A stretch of DNA of 64,000 bases from F23-D06 sp045600905 (lineage in GTDB: Bacteria > Bacteroidota > Bacteroidia > Bacteroidales > WCHB1-69), in the NCBI GenBank assembly GCA_045600905.1, contig JAZRYT010000189.1:62001-126000 (forward strand). The letters are read 5' to 3'. The notes beneath the pieces are model-generated. The model saw only the letters and a program-made list of their open reading frames with translations, had not been told where the DNA came from and did not search any database. Shown piece by piece: positions 8,664 to 18,410 of this stretch. Made by a program: the position numbers and the translations under genes. Position 1 is the stretch's first letter; every line of letters begins with the position of its first letter.

Positions 8664-10304
8664 TCATTTCTTTCCCACATACGTTCTGCCATCGGACAAC
8701 CGGCGAACGCGCTCCACATTATATTGCGCGTTGAACATACTGCGTGCAGGCTGAAATATGGGCGACGACACATTGGACAAATCTATGAAAGTATGAAACA
8801 AATCATCGATCATATAGGGTTGATGCAGCAATTTTCTAAGGGAATCCGCGCGTTGCAAATCCCTGGCATTATACGGATTTGTCCATAAGACAAAGGGGAT
8901 TTCAGCTATGGAATACGGAATAGTATCCGCCACGTCGTGTCCGGCATTTTGACCGTCGTCATACACATTTTCGCCATGGTCGGAAATGTACAGTGCGGAG
9001 ACTCTTGTCTGCGGATGCTTTTTCGCATACGCATCCAGAATGTCCAACATCGCATTCACGATATAATCACTGTAAAGCACCGAGTTGTCGTACGCATCAA
9101 TCGTGCGCTGGCGTTTGTCCTTGCCCTCCTTAAAGACATTGAAATTTGACGGATAGCGCTTGTCATATTGGGAATGGCTGCCCATCAGATGCAGCACAAT
9201 CCATTTCTTTGGAGCATTGTCATCCTCCAAGACCTTTTGCAACGGGGCAAGCAACATATCGTCATACGAGGCAATCTGCGTGCTCTCAAAAGAGGAATTG
9301 CCGCCTAAGTTCACGTATCGCACCACATCCGAGAGGTTGGCGATGCTGGCCACGGCATTGTCCCACACACCTATCGGAGACTGGTTGGAGATCCAAAACG
9401 TCTTGAATCCGGCAGATGCCAGAACCTCCTGCAGCAGCACACATTGCTCTATCGGGCGTTCCTCGTCCATATTGCTTTCCGACAACAGATGCAGAACGGA
9501 AGCCATCGTATAGGAATACGGCGACACCACATTGTCGAAGACCAAAATATCCTTGCGTTTTGAAAGCTCCGGTGATGTATTGCGTGCATAACCGTAAAGC
9601 AACATATGGTTGCGATTGCAGGATTCTCCCAAAATCAGGATAGTCACCTGCGATTCCTCAGAAGTTGCCGCGGTCACCTCTTTCAATTCTCTTTTTTGCA
9701 GCAATTTGTAAGAGCTGCTTCCCTGCGCAAATGAAATCACCGCCTTGGCGGTTGGCGGCACCGTCATACGCAGAAAACGCTTATTCACAGCGGCTTCTGT
9801 CAAAAACAGAAGACAGGCGACGGTTAAAGCGCCGACAATCATTTTCATCCATTTGGACCTCAACGAAAAATTCGGGACCCGCTTCATCGCGACAACAAAC
9901 AAGACAACATTCGGAATGAGCAGCAGCCAGCGGGGCGACTGCTTCAAGGACATAAATTCAGTGGCTTCCTGCGCGTTGGTATTGAAGAATACGAACAGTG
10001 AGGACGCACTAATCGGGCATTTGAGGACAAGCCAGTGCGCCAGGTTCACAAAGCCTTCTACAAAGAGCGACACAACCGCGGCACGGTACAGCCATTGTTT
10101 TCGACACAGCATAGCCGGCAACGTGAGCAGGAACACCCAAACCGAAAGGACCAACAGCAGATGCGCATCCCAAATCGGCGGATTCACGAGCAGTGTCACA
10201 AGCGGGACATAGGACACCATCGCCCAAAGCCACAGATAGGGGCGCCATTGTCCAACGCTTTGCACGGTGTCAACATTATTCAATATTTCCGACGGATTGT
10301 TCAA
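8664..10304 (-). CDS. Phosphoethanolamine transferase (EptA/CptA-like)
   Basis: 546 residues. The first ~170 residues hold about five membrane segments; the rest is a periplasmic sulfatase-fold domain. GESCNRNHMLLYGYARNTSP (225-244) carries the metal-binding Glu and the Ser in the place of the family's Thr nucleophile, and YISDHGENVYDDG plus the following NAGHD supply other metal ligands. Family role: moves phosphoethanolamine from phosphatidylethanolamine to lipid A or core sugars in the inner membrane. The only start that keeps the full N-terminus is a TTG at 10304, which lies inside a small TTTAAACC repeat; the start is uncertain. It follows the MmeI-like gene by 72 nt. Confidence 0.85.
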   Translation of the reverse strand: MNNPSEILNNVDTVQSVGQWRPYLWLWAMVSYVPLVTLLVNPPIWDAHLLLVLSVWVFLLTLPAMLCRKQWLYRAAVVSLFVEGFVNLAHWLVLKCPISASSLFVFFNTNAQEATEFMSLKQSPRWLLLIPNVVLFVVAMKRVPNFSLRSKWMKMIVGALTVACLLFLTEAAVNKRFLRMTVPPTAKAVISFAQGSSSYKLLQKRELKEVTAATSEESQVTILILGESCNRNHMLLYGYARNTSPELSKRKDILVFDNVVSPYSYTMASVLHLLSESNMDEERPIEQCVLLQEVLASAGFKTFWISNQSPIGVWDNAVASIANLSDVVRYVNLGGNSSFESTQIASYDDMLLAPLQKVLEDDNAPKKWIVLHLMGSHSQYDKRYPSNFNVFKEGKDKRQRTIDAYDNSVLYSDYIVNAMLDILDAYAKKHPQTRVSALYISDHGENVYDDGQNAGHDVADTIPYSIAEIPFVLWTNPYNARDLQRADSLRKLLHQPYMIDDLFHTFIDLSNVSSPIFQPARSMFNAQYNVERVRRLSDGRTYVGKK

Positions 10305-10331
10305 GGTTTAAGGTTTAAAGTTCAAGGTTAT
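10300..10331. repeat. Degenerate TTAAACC/TTGAAC intergenic repeat
   Basis: Imperfect tandem copies (tcaaggttta, aggtttaaag, ttcaaggtta on the plus strand) overlap the presumed TTG start of the phosphoethanolamine transferase gene. Same style of decayed simple repeat as at 1995, 40600, 55149 and 62614. Confidence 0.55.
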
Positions 10332-10376
10332 ATTTTGTGCGGGTAGATTGTTATTTGGGAAAGCACAAGAATCATA

Positions 10377-13328
10377 TCAACATTTTTTATCAGCTAATTT
10401 CTGATACAATTTCATCAATTCCGTCACACATTCTGTTTCTGTCAAATTTGTAATAAATCCGTATGCAGCCATCACAGCCTTATCGTTCTCTTTATGTGCC
10501 TTTCGAAGGAGAGGAGGCATTGTATTATCATCATATAGATCTGCCATCGAGCAATCTGGGAATAATAATCTGGCATCCAAAATTGCTTTGGCTGTTGTTT
10601 CTATTTTGATTTTCTGTTTATATGTTGGTTGAGGCCAGGGGAAATTATTATAAACGATTTCCTTACTATAACGATAATCAGATTTCAAGCGACCGCAGAC
10701 TTTGCGCATCCAAGCTTGGTGAACGAAGGAAGTCAACACCCCGAAATGGAACAAAGACGCATTCGGTATTATTTGAACGGCATCTGAAGCAATCGTATCA
10801 CCTTCAATAAAGTCAATAGGTATGTAGTAACGTCGTTCTGAGGATGTACGTGGTATGACCAAATAGGGGACGTTATCGGGTTGAGTGATTTGAGCAAACA
10901 AATGTGGAACTTTGGCATAGCCGTTTGTCGTTTTAGCTTGGGATTTTTCTCTAAACCTCCTCACTGCTTGGACGCGTTCGTAAAGTACTTTGTTCTGTTT
11001 GATAATGGCTGGCGAGGCGTCTTTAAGCCACAGACAATAACGTTTTTTACCGTTAATAAATTCATCCGCACCCATATAAGGTCGTATCCACATTTTTAAA
11101 GTTGCATCTTTCAACAACAATTCATTTTTTTCCAGCTCAGTCAGGATGAGGAAACCGCCATCACGAGGTTGATTGCCGAAATTCATTTTAGGAGCATCAC
11201 AAAGGACATCTTTTCGAGCCTCAACAAGAACATTCGGACCTGGAAGAAGATACGGGTTGATATTGTCAACTGACTTTTGTGAAGTACCATCTGCTCCATA
11301 AAGTGTTCTTTTGTTTTTACATCCTCGATAAGAGAATCCTACGATTACGCAATAAACAGAGGCTTTTTCAGAAGACTCACTATTCCATTTGAATGTTGGA
11401 TGGGCAAAGTCAATCGTAATATCATAAGTATTCAACAACTCATTCCACAATATTGGCACTTGCGCGCCTTGGCAAATAGAATTAGTTGAAACGAAACCCA
11501 CCTGCGTATCCGTACCTTTAATCAGTTGGGCAGCTTTTTTATACCACCCACACACATAGTCCAAATCCTGCACGTCTTTGATTTTGCCGAACAAGTCCTC
11601 TATATCTCTCTTTTGTTCACTTCCCTGTGCCATCATTCTTGCCCCTACAAAAGGAGGATTCCCCATAATGTAATTGAAATTGACTTTGTGAGGTTTTGTT
11701 TGCTGAGCATTCACCAATATCTCTTTTGTACGCAAGTTGATCTCACCATATTTGATAATATCCTCATTAGCGATAGGGCTTTGTTCCTGTGGCAAAACAT
11801 ACAGATTTGTTTTATCTGCCACAATGGTTGGGACATCTGCAGACAAATCCCAATACTCCCAATTCTCGCGCAGAGCATTACCCTTCTTTATATTTTTATA
11901 CGTCTTCAGCGGAAGCACATCCAAGTCTCTATCTATGATTTTAGAAGTCTCTGACATCATTTGACTCTCGGCTATCCACAATGCGGTTGTAGCCACATCC
12001 ACGGCAAAGTCATTGATTTCAATTCCGTAAAATTGATGAATATCAACCTTAATAGGATTTACCTCTTCAAAGCCAATTAAGGTTTGACCTTTTGTAAGTT
12101 CAACAATTGCTTGATTTTCCAAGCGACGCAAAGACAAATATGTTTCCGTCAAAAAATTACCTGATCCACAGGCCGGGTCAAGGAATGTCAGTGAGGCAAT
12201 TTTATCTTGGAAAAGTTTTAATGACGACATTCTTTCTTTTTCCACCGTGATATTTCGAATGTCGGAAAACTCATGTTTCAAATCATCTAAAAACAGGGGG
12301 TCTATAACCTTGTGGATATTTTCAATGCTTGTATAATGCATTCCACCCTTTCGACGTGTTTTAGGATTCAGTGTGCTTTCAAAGACAGCACCGAAAATAG
12401 TAGGAGAAATCTCGCTCCAATCAAAATCCAGACTCGCATTTTTCAATAACAAGGAAGCAATTTTCTCATTAAAATACGGTATCTCAATATTCTTTTCTGA
12501 AAACAATCCTCCGTTGCAATACGGGAATGCTTTCAAATCTACCGGCAAATAAGGATCTCTTTGTGGTATCGGCGTATTCAGAACCTCAAACAAATCCTTC
12601 AATGCCCTCCTCATATCACCCTCTCCCGCTTTAAATTTGGACAGATAATCATAGAACATACTTTTACCACCAAACACTCCCGCATCTTCCGCATACAAAC
12701 AGAACACAATCCGTACGCACAAAATATTCAGACTCCTCAATGTTTCTGCTGAAGTGGGATTCAAGTATTGTTTCAAAAGTTCATCATAAATTTCTCCAAT
12801 AATTTCCCCAGCCTTCATCGAAATCTCCATCTCGCGCCGAATATGCTCACTTTGCTCTTCAACTAAAAAAGACAAGCGATAATATTCTTTTGCTAAATCT
12901 TCCAACAAGATTTCTTCCGGTTCCTTATTGGGTTGTTCCATATCATAAATCAGGAAGGATTTAAAATTACTGGTGACAATCCAACGTGGGCGTTCACTAT
13001 AAGGCAAATCGGCTGAATACCTTTTAGCCTGTTGAAATGGAGTGAGGAAACTGCCGCCACTTTGCTTAATTGGAGAATACAGACTCTTATCCTTGCTTTT
13101 CTGCTCAATTAAAACGTGCGTTTTATGAATATATCCATCCATAAAGCTAGTATGATCCAACTTTACCTGACTTTCGAATTCAATAACCTGCTCTGGTTTC
13201 TCAACGCCAAACACATCTCGCAGAAGCCCCAACCAAAAAGGTTGGCACTCCCCTTTTTCGTATCCTTTGTCCTTCCAATACGAAACGAACGATTTTGCTG
13301 CTTTTTCCTGCTGTACTTTTGTTATCAT
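10377..13328 (-). CDS. Single-chain restriction-modification enzyme, type IIL/MmeI-like
   Basis: 983 residues, close to the ~920-1000 usual for MmeI-type enzymes. An N-terminal nuclease core is visible as Asp64 and the Glu75-Gln-Lys77 of HVLIEQKSKD. A helical spacer leads to an N6-adenine methyltransferase with motif I LDPACGSGNF (383-392) and motif IV GNPPF (556-560). The C-terminal ~300 residues (from about IRPYMGADEFINGKKRYCLW) should be the target recognition domain. Such enzymes methylate one strand and cut a fixed distance away, with specificity set by one domain. It stands alone without a partner methylase, has its own -7 box at 13348-13355, and is AT-richer than its neighbours, in line with transfer. 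Confidence 0.9.
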   Translation of the reverse strand: MITKVQQEKAAKSFVSYWKDKGYEKGECQPFWLGLLRDVFGVEKPEQVIEFESQVKLDHTSFMDGYIHKTHVLIEQKSKDKSLYSPIKQSGGSFLTPFQQAKRYSADLPYSERPRWIVTSNFKSFLIYDMEQPNKEPEEILLEDLAKEYYRLSFLVEEQSEHIRREMEISMKAGEIIGEIYDELLKQYLNPTSAETLRSLNILCVRIVFCLYAEDAGVFGGKSMFYDYLSKFKAGEGDMRRALKDLFEVLNTPIPQRDPYLPVDLKAFPYCNGGLFSEKNIEIPYFNEKIASLLLKNASLDFDWSEISPTIFGAVFESTLNPKTRRKGGMHYTSIENIHKVIDPLFLDDLKHEFSDIRNITVEKERMSSLKLFQDKIASLTFLDPACGSGNFLTETYLSLRRLENQAIVELTKGQTLIGFEEVNPIKVDIHQFYGIEINDFAVDVATTALWIAESQMMSETSKIIDRDLDVLPLKTYKNIKKGNALRENWEYWDLSADVPTIVADKTNLYVLPQEQSPIANEDIIKYGEINLRTKEILVNAQQTKPHKVNFNYIMGNPPFVGARMMAQGSEQKRDIEDLFGKIKDVQDLDYVCGWYKKAAQLIKGTDTQVGFVSTNSICQGAQVPILWNELLNTYDITIDFAHPTFKWNSESSEKASVYCVIVGFSYRGCKNKRTLYGADGTSQKSVDNINPYLLPGPNVLVEARKDVLCDAPKMNFGNQPRDGGFLILTELEKNELLLKDATLKMWIRPYMGADEFINGKKRYCLWLKDASPAIIKQNKVLYERVQAVRRFREKSQAKTTNGYAKVPHLFAQITQPDNVPYLVIPRTSSERRYYIPIDFIEGDTIASDAVQIIPNASLFHFGVLTSFVHQAWMRKVCGRLKSDYRYSKEIVYNNFPWPQPTYKQKIKIETTAKAILDARLLFPDCSMADLYDDNTMPPLLRKAHKENDKAVMAAYGFITNLTETECVTELMKLYQKLADKKC

Positions 13329-13347
13329 CGATTAAAAATTTCGGGCG

Positions 13348-13355
13348 CAAAAATA
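13348..13355 (-). promoter_or_regulatory. -7 element of the MmeI-like gene
   Basis: TATTTTTG on the minus strand followed by CGCCCG, 20 nt before the ATG at 13328. No clear -33 box. It lies just after the end of the OppA-like gene, so the restriction gene probably has its own transcript. Confidence 0.55.
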
Positions 13356-13372
13356 CGAAAAATATATAAAAA

Positions 13373-15022
13373 TTAAGAATTTGTCTTCTTAATTTTTACT
13401 CTCTTCAGGTTCAGCATATTGACGGGATTTGTGCCCAATCCGGAAACCTTGGCGCGGGTGAAACGAACCACTTTATCATAATACAGAACCACCACGGGAG
13501 CATCTGACACCAACATAGAATCCATTTGGATATAATACTCCGTGCGTTTGTCCTCATCGTAACTGCGCTGCGAAGCCTCGTATAATCTGTCAAAAGCGGG
13601 ATTCACATAATACGTGTAATTCGAGCCGACAGGTTGTAGGTTTTTGGAATAAAAAAGAGCCATATAGTTTTCGGCATCTGGATAGTCGCAAATCCAGGAG
13701 CCTCTGAAAAACGGCAGCTGGTAGTTGCGCATCATCTGGCGCTGCTGCGCACCCTGAACCACGTCCAACTTCAATTCGATGCCGATGTTGGCCAATTCGT
13801 GTTGAATATACTGGCAGAGGTCGGCGTATGACGCGGATACGGAAAGCGAGATGGGCGGCAGCCCCTTACCATTGGGGTAACCTGCCTCCGCCAGCAGTTG
13901 CAACGCCTTTTGCGGATTGTAACTGTAACCGCCGGTGCGTTCCGGGCAGTACGACGGCATTCCTTTCGGCACAAAACCGGCCTCACCCGCATAGCCGACG
14001 TTATTGCGCAGATACTTCATCATCTTCTCCCTGTCAAATCCATAGTTTATGGCTTGGCGAACGCGCTTGTCCAAAATCGGATTGTCCTTGTCGCCCGGTT
14101 TGAGCATAAAGCCAAGGTACTCCGTATTCAAATAGGGTCCCGTCAGCAGCTTAATTTGATTCTTATATTCAGGATTCAACTTTCCGTCTTTCGTTAGCAG
14201 CGCGTCCTTATAGCAAGCCTCCACGCCAGACATAAAGTCCAACGTCCCCTTCATAAATTCCATAAAAACAGACTGTTTGTCTATAATGAAGGAAACGGCG
14301 ACGGCATCCAGATAAGGCAGTCTTTGTCCATTTTCATCTTTTTCAAAATAGTCAGGATTTTTACGGAGCACCAGTTTCACGCCCTCCTGCCAAAGTTGGA
14401 ATTGGAAGGGGCCCGTGCCGACCGGGTGGTTTCTAAAGTCCTTGCCGTAATGTGCCACCACTTCTTTGGGTACGACGGAACAATATTTCATTGTCAGAAT
14501 GCCGAGGAAAGGAGGAAACGCCTCTGTAAGTTCAATCTGGAAGGTCGTATCGTTCAAGGCCGTAAAAGCCGGTTTCCCCTGTTTGTCACGTTTTACCTTT
14601 TGGAAAATCCAGGCTCCGGGAGAGGCCACATCCGGATCCAAAATGCGCGAAAAGCTATAGACAAAATCCTGTGCCGTAACGTACCGTTTTTCCTTAAATG
14701 GGAAAGATTCCGTATTGTGAAACGTCACGTCATCGTGCAAAGTGAACGTATAGACACGGCCGTCATCAGAAATCGTCCAACTTTTGGCTATAGCCGGCAC
14801 GATATTCAGGGAATCGTCCAAATCGACCAATCCGTTAAACAACTGGTTGCAGGGCCAAATCACAGCCTGGCCCGAAGCATACGCGGGGTCAAGGGTTTGA
14901 ATTCCGCTGGATTCGTTGTAATGGAAAATCATCTTGTCGCTGTTATCCACTTTGGTTTTACAGGCGGCAAGCAGGCAAACGAGCAGCGCGAATGTTAAGA
15001 AGTGACGAAAATCTATAGCCAT
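13373..15022 (-). CDS. OppA-like peptide-binding lipoprotein (SBP_bac_5 family)
   Basis: 549 residues from the ATG at 15022, chosen because it begins a lipoprotein signal: MAIDFRHFLTFALLVCLLAAC, lipobox LLAAC. A longer frame upstream would bury the signal. The mature part has family 5 solute-binding hallmarks: SSGIQTLDPAYASGQ, a repeated LEAAYPNGKGLP-type module (LAEAGYPNGKGLPPISL), and GTGPFQFQLWQEG. Family role: binds oligopeptides for an ABC importer. No permease or ATPase gene is nearby. It ends the ddl/glucosaminidase/M23 operon, 46 nt after the M23 gene, so muropeptide capture during wall turnover is an inference. Confidence 0.88.
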   Translation of the reverse strand: MAIDFRHFLTFALLVCLLAACKTKVDNSDKMIFHYNESSGIQTLDPAYASGQAVIWPCNQLFNGLVDLDDSLNIVPAIAKSWTISDDGRVYTFTLHDDVTFHNTESFPFKEKRYVTAQDFVYSFSRILDPDVASPGAWIFQKVKRDKQGKPAFTALNDTTFQIELTEAFPPFLGILTMKYCSVVPKEVVAHYGKDFRNHPVGTGPFQFQLWQEGVKLVLRKNPDYFEKDENGQRLPYLDAVAVSFIIDKQSVFMEFMKGTLDFMSGVEACYKDALLTKDGKLNPEYKNQIKLLTGPYLNTEYLGFMLKPGDKDNPILDKRVRQAINYGFDREKMMKYLRNNVGYAGEAGFVPKGMPSYCPERTGGYSYNPQKALQLLAEAGYPNGKGLPPISLSVSASYADLCQYIQHELANIGIELKLDVVQGAQQRQMMRNYQLPFFRGSWICDYPDAENYMALFYSKNLQPVGSNYTYYVNPAFDRLYEASQRSYDEDKRTEYYIQMDSMLVSDAPVVVLYYDKVVRFTRAKVSGLGTNPVNMLNLKRVKIKKTNS

Positions 15023-15068
15023 AGGCAGGAAGAAAGTTTCTACATACGGGCACTTATCTTTCAGCATA

Positions 15069-16031
15069 TTAAGAGAGTGCCTGATTAACACGTTTAGAGG
15101 ATTCGAGCAATTTGTTGTATTCTTCAGGTGTAATTTCCGCATTGAAATAATAGACTGGATTGACACGTTGTCCGCCTTTGATCACTTCGTAATGGAGGTG
15201 AGAGCCGGTGGACATACCGGTGGAGCCGACGTAGCCAATCACCTGACCGCGTTTCACTTTCTGGCCGGGTTTCACCGTTTTTTTGGAAAGGTGGGCGTAC
15301 AGTGTCTTATAGGAATAGCCGTGGTTGATTACGATTACGAGGCCGTAGCCGCCGCCTGGTGATTCGCTCGTCACCGTGCCGTCGGCAGTGGCGAATACCG
15401 GTGTTCCTTTCGGAGCGGCGATATCCACGCCGGTATGGACGCGCAAACGTTTCAAGATCGGATGATAACGGCGGCCGAAACCGGACGTGATGGAATACAT
15501 ATTCTTCAACGGGCGGATAGCCGGAATGCAGGTCAGCATTTCCGCCTTATTGCCGGATATCATTTCCAATTCTTTCAAGGATTTGGCCTGAGTTGCCAAA
15601 CGGACAGTCAGTTTGTCGGCCTTCTTGTTAGCTTCTTTCAAAAGCGTGTATGCCTCCGAACGCGATATGCTGTCGAAACGCGGATTGTCCAAAATCAGCG
15701 GATAGCGTTCCGACGCAGGCACGGGGTCCGCCTCCAACACCGTTCTATAGACATTGTCATCTCTGTCCTCTATATCTAACAAGACGTCTGACATTTTATC
15801 TATCCGCGAACTCAAATAATCGACTTCTCCTTTCAGCTCGTTATTCTCCTTTTCCAATATCTTCACTTTGGGAGAATCGACAAAGTAGAATGCCACCCAC
15901 ACAAAAATCAATGCCAAAGCAAAGCCACTGGCAAAAGCCCAAATCACGCGCTTGAAGACTTGCTTGAAACCAAGCTTCACCTTCTCGTACGAGAGTGTTT
16001 CCGGATTAAAATGATAAAATGACTTCGGCAT
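15069..16031 (-). CDS. M23 family metallopeptidase, membrane anchored
   Basis: 320 residues: short cytoplasmic N-terminus, one membrane segment at about 30-50, a coiled-coil region (LEKENNELKGEVDYLSSRID), then a LytM/M23 domain. Zinc and catalytic residues are visible in HPILKRLRVHTGVDIAAPKG (first His and the HxxxD) and in GSHLHYEV. Family role: periplasmic endopeptidase cutting peptidoglycan cross-bridges, or an amidase activator when inactive; here the active-site residues look complete. It lies 36 nt downstream of a glucosaminidase gene in the wall operon starting at ddl. Confidence 0.92.
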   Translation of the reverse strand: MPKSFYHFNPETLSYEKVKLGFKQVFKRVIWAFASGFALALIFVWVAFYFVDSPKVKILEKENNELKGEVDYLSSRIDKMSDVLLDIEDRDDNVYRTVLEADPVPASERYPLILDNPRFDSISRSEAYTLLKEANKKADKLTVRLATQAKSLKELEMISGNKAEMLTCIPAIRPLKNMYSITSGFGRRYHPILKRLRVHTGVDIAAPKGTPVFATADGTVTSESPGGGYGLVIVINHGYSYKTLYAHLSKKTVKPGQKVKRGQVIGYVGSTGMSTGSHLHYEVIKGGQRVNPVYYFNAEITPEEYNKLLESSKRVNQALS

Positions 16032-16067
16032 TGTTTTCTACATTACTTATAATATGGCACAGCACCA

Positions 16068-17321
16068 TTATTTGCACCCGATGCAAATTCTGTCTCCAAC
16101 GCTATAACTGCTGATTGCACCGCTGTTCCGCTTGATGATTATTTTCAATTGAATACCATATTTCTGAGCAATATACCTATAGGTGTCTCCTATTTCCAAC
16201 GTATGGTATTCGACCGCTGATTTTGTACTTTTCATTTCCACGTACACCACCTCGTCCTCAATCGGTTCGGAATCATCATATACATCATTATAAAGGCGAA
16301 GATTCTTTTCTGAGAGCTGCAATGCGGCCGCCAGGCTTTTGTATGTATCACCAGCCTTGGCAATGATGAATTTCGTCTTATTGTTCTCGTATGTCGGACG
16401 AGAAGTATATGGATAATAGGCTGCCTTAAATGGGACGGAATAAGGATTCAGCACAAAGATATTTTTACCCTGCACCTTTTCCGGGCTGGGAATGGTGGCA
16501 ACTATGGTATCGTATTTCACCTCTTTAGGCTTATCGGATTTCATCACTACCACGTCAATTCCATTGACATTCATTGTGTCAGCTTTACTCTTTTGCACTG
16601 ACGTTGCAGGTTGTTCGGTCGTTGTTGGAGCAGCTTGTGTTTTAGGCGCAGGCGTCGTCTCAGGAACAGGCGCAGGTCGAGTTTGTGGAGCATTTTCCGC
16701 TTTCGGGCGGACCATATTGTCCAATGGGTTTTCATCAATACGTTGAGGCTGAGGCTTGGACATCGCATTCAAAGCCGTCGTATCACCCATTTTCTGGGCA
16801 ACCTTTCTATCATAGTGCATCAAATAGTATTTCTCAATGATAGAAATCAGGGTGTCCGCATAACGCGGATTGCCGGAATAGCCGGCTTCTTTCAAACCGT
16901 TAGCCCAGGATTTGTAATCCGTTATCGGGAAATAGAACAACTTCACGTAGCGGCTGCGCTGCGACAAGAACAATGAATGGTCCCTATAGGATTCTTGTAC
17001 TGTAGCATATTTGCGGAAGCAGTAATCGCTGCTGTGGTTGTCGGTTTCATAGAAAGTCTCGCCCGTCCATTCGCTGGTATGGCACATAATGCCGAAATGG
17101 TTGTTGGCCTCTTTAGCCACACGGTTGGTACCTATTTTTGAAGCATATATGGCCTGAGCCAAGGTGATGCTGGCCGGAACTTTGTAAAGTTCCATCTCCT
17201 GCATTGCCATATCCTTATAAGCATCGATATAGTCGTAAATCTGATCCTCGAGGGAATAGTTTTGGGCTTGCGCCACAGCGAATCCCAACAAAATTGAAGT
17301 AATAAAGAATATCTTTTTCAT
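16068..17321 (-). CDS. Glucosaminidase-like LysM protein lacking the catalytic Glu
   Basis: 417 residues with signal peptide (MKKIFFITSILLGFAVAQAQ). The glucosaminidase-type domain spans about 25-180, but the motif that normally reads AQxxxES reads AQAIYASKIG: Ala60 (codon GCT) replaces the general-acid Glu that the neighbouring paralogue keeps. A Pro/Thr/Ala-rich linker follows, then two LysM modules (AKAGDTYKSLAAALQLSEKN and EIGDTYRYIAQKYGIQLK) that bind peptidoglycan. It sits 11 nt downstream of its paralogue. It is probably a non-catalytic wall-binding or regulatory protein; retained length and fold argue against a pseudogene. Confidence 0.85.
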   Translation of the reverse strand: MKKIFFITSILLGFAVAQAQNYSLEDQIYDYIDAYKDMAMQEMELYKVPASITLAQAIYASKIGTNRVAKEANNHFGIMCHTSEWTGETFYETDNHSSDYCFRKYATVQESYRDHSLFLSQRSRYVKLFYFPITDYKSWANGLKEAGYSGNPRYADTLISIIEKYYLMHYDRKVAQKMGDTTALNAMSKPQPQRIDENPLDNMVRPKAENAPQTRPAPVPETTPAPKTQAAPTTTEQPATSVQKSKADTMNVNGIDVVVMKSDKPKEVKYDTIVATIPSPEKVQGKNIFVLNPYSVPFKAAYYPYTSRPTYENNKTKFIIAKAGDTYKSLAAALQLSEKNLRLYNDVYDDSEPIEDEVVYVEMKSTKSAVEYHTLEIGDTYRYIAQKYGIQLKIIIKRNSGAISSYSVGDRICIGCK

Positions 17322-17332
17322 AGCTTGATTTT

Positions 17333-18400
17333 TTAATGTCTTAATAATATTTGATCGCCCGGATGGATAATTGTATTTTCATCCATCATATTGTATTTCA
17401 TTATATAATGTAACTGAACACCATAACGTTGCGCGATGTAGCGCAAGGTCTCTCCGGCCTGGACAATATGCACGCGATTGGTATTGCTTTTCGCTTTTGC
17501 CTCTATATAGACGATTTCATTTTCAACAGGTTGGCTTCCATCCTGCACATCATTGAACTTTCTCAAATTAACAGCGGCGACCTGCACATCGCCCGCTATC
17601 TTTTCGTAGGTGTCATTTTTCTGTGCGATAATGAAGAAAGTGTGATTGTTTTCAAAGACCTTACGATAGCTGAACGGGCTGTTTCCGGCCGGATAGTCAT
17701 TCCCAATAGCAGTAAAGACCTTCATTGAGCCTGTCGGTTTTGGCTCGGATTTTTTGGCAGGCACATCCTTGTTTTCATTGGCAGGCGCCTGCGGTTTCTG
17801 GACAGGGGTCGTGCGTTCTGCCAAATTTCCACCATTTTGGCAAAGGGTGTCCAAACGAGCTATATGGTATCTTTCGATGAGGCTTATCAAGCGGTCGGCA
17901 TACTGGGGATTCGTTGCATAGCCGTCCTGCTTGAGTGTTCTGGCCCATCCGGGATAATCCATAATGTCCAATTCGAACAGATTGGCGTAACGTTTACGCT
18001 GAGTCAGGAAAAGCGAATGGTCCGTATAGGATTCCGAAACGGTAACGTATTTTCTAAAACACTCCTGCAATTCATCGTCATCAATCAAGATGGTATCGCC
18101 GGTCCAATCGTTGTGGCACTTTATTCCGAAATGGTTGTTGCCGTCAACGGCGAGGTGGCTTTTCCCGCAGGCGCTTTCAAAAATCCCCTGCGCTATCGTT
18201 ATGCTGGCAGGAATTTTATATTCCACCATCTTCTGCATAGCCACATCTTTATATTGTTCGATATAGGCATAGATGTCCTTCTCTGAATACTGGGCAAAAA
18301 GCAGACTCGGCGCAAGCAGGCAAAACAATGCTACGCCTATCATTTTTTGGAAATTCGCAAAACAACTATAAAAAATATTCACACGCTCCTTCTTATTCAT
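17333..18400 (-). CDS. Glucosaminidase (GH73-like) with LysM domains
   Basis: 355 residues. A signal peptide runs to about LLFAQ (37); a later Met at residue 20 could also serve as start, but the first Met leaves only 10 nt after ddl, as expected for an operon. The glucosaminidase domain (40-190) holds IAQGIFESACGKSHLA with the catalytic Glu75 and then NNHFGIKCH. Two LysM modules close the protein (AQKNDTYEKIAGDVQV and VQAGETLRYIAQRYGVQLHY). Role: cleaves beta-1,4 GlcNAc-MurNAc bonds in the periplasm during growth or division. It is the active sister of the protein encoded next. Confidence 0.9.
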   Translation of the reverse strand: MNKKERVNIFYSCFANFQKMIGVALFCLLAPSLLFAQYSEKDIYAYIEQYKDVAMQKMVEYKIPASITIAQGIFESACGKSHLAVDGNNHFGIKCHNDWTGDTILIDDDELQECFRKYVTVSESYTDHSLFLTQRKRYANLFELDIMDYPGWARTLKQDGYATNPQYADRLISLIERYHIARLDTLCQNGGNLAERTTPVQKPQAPANENKDVPAKKSEPKPTGSMKVFTAIGNDYPAGNSPFSYRKVFENNHTFFIIAQKNDTYEKIAGDVQVAAVNLRKFNDVQDGSQPVENEIVYIEAKAKSNTNRVHIVQAGETLRYIAQRYGVQLHYIMKYNMMDENTIIHPGDQILLRH

Positions 18401-18410
18401 ACTGTTTTCC

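Noticed and set aside
10377..13328. Type I restriction HsdM subunit
   Set aside because: The N-terminal ExK nuclease core and a fused C-terminal recognition domain, with no HsdR/HsdS, fit the MmeI-like single-chain class better.
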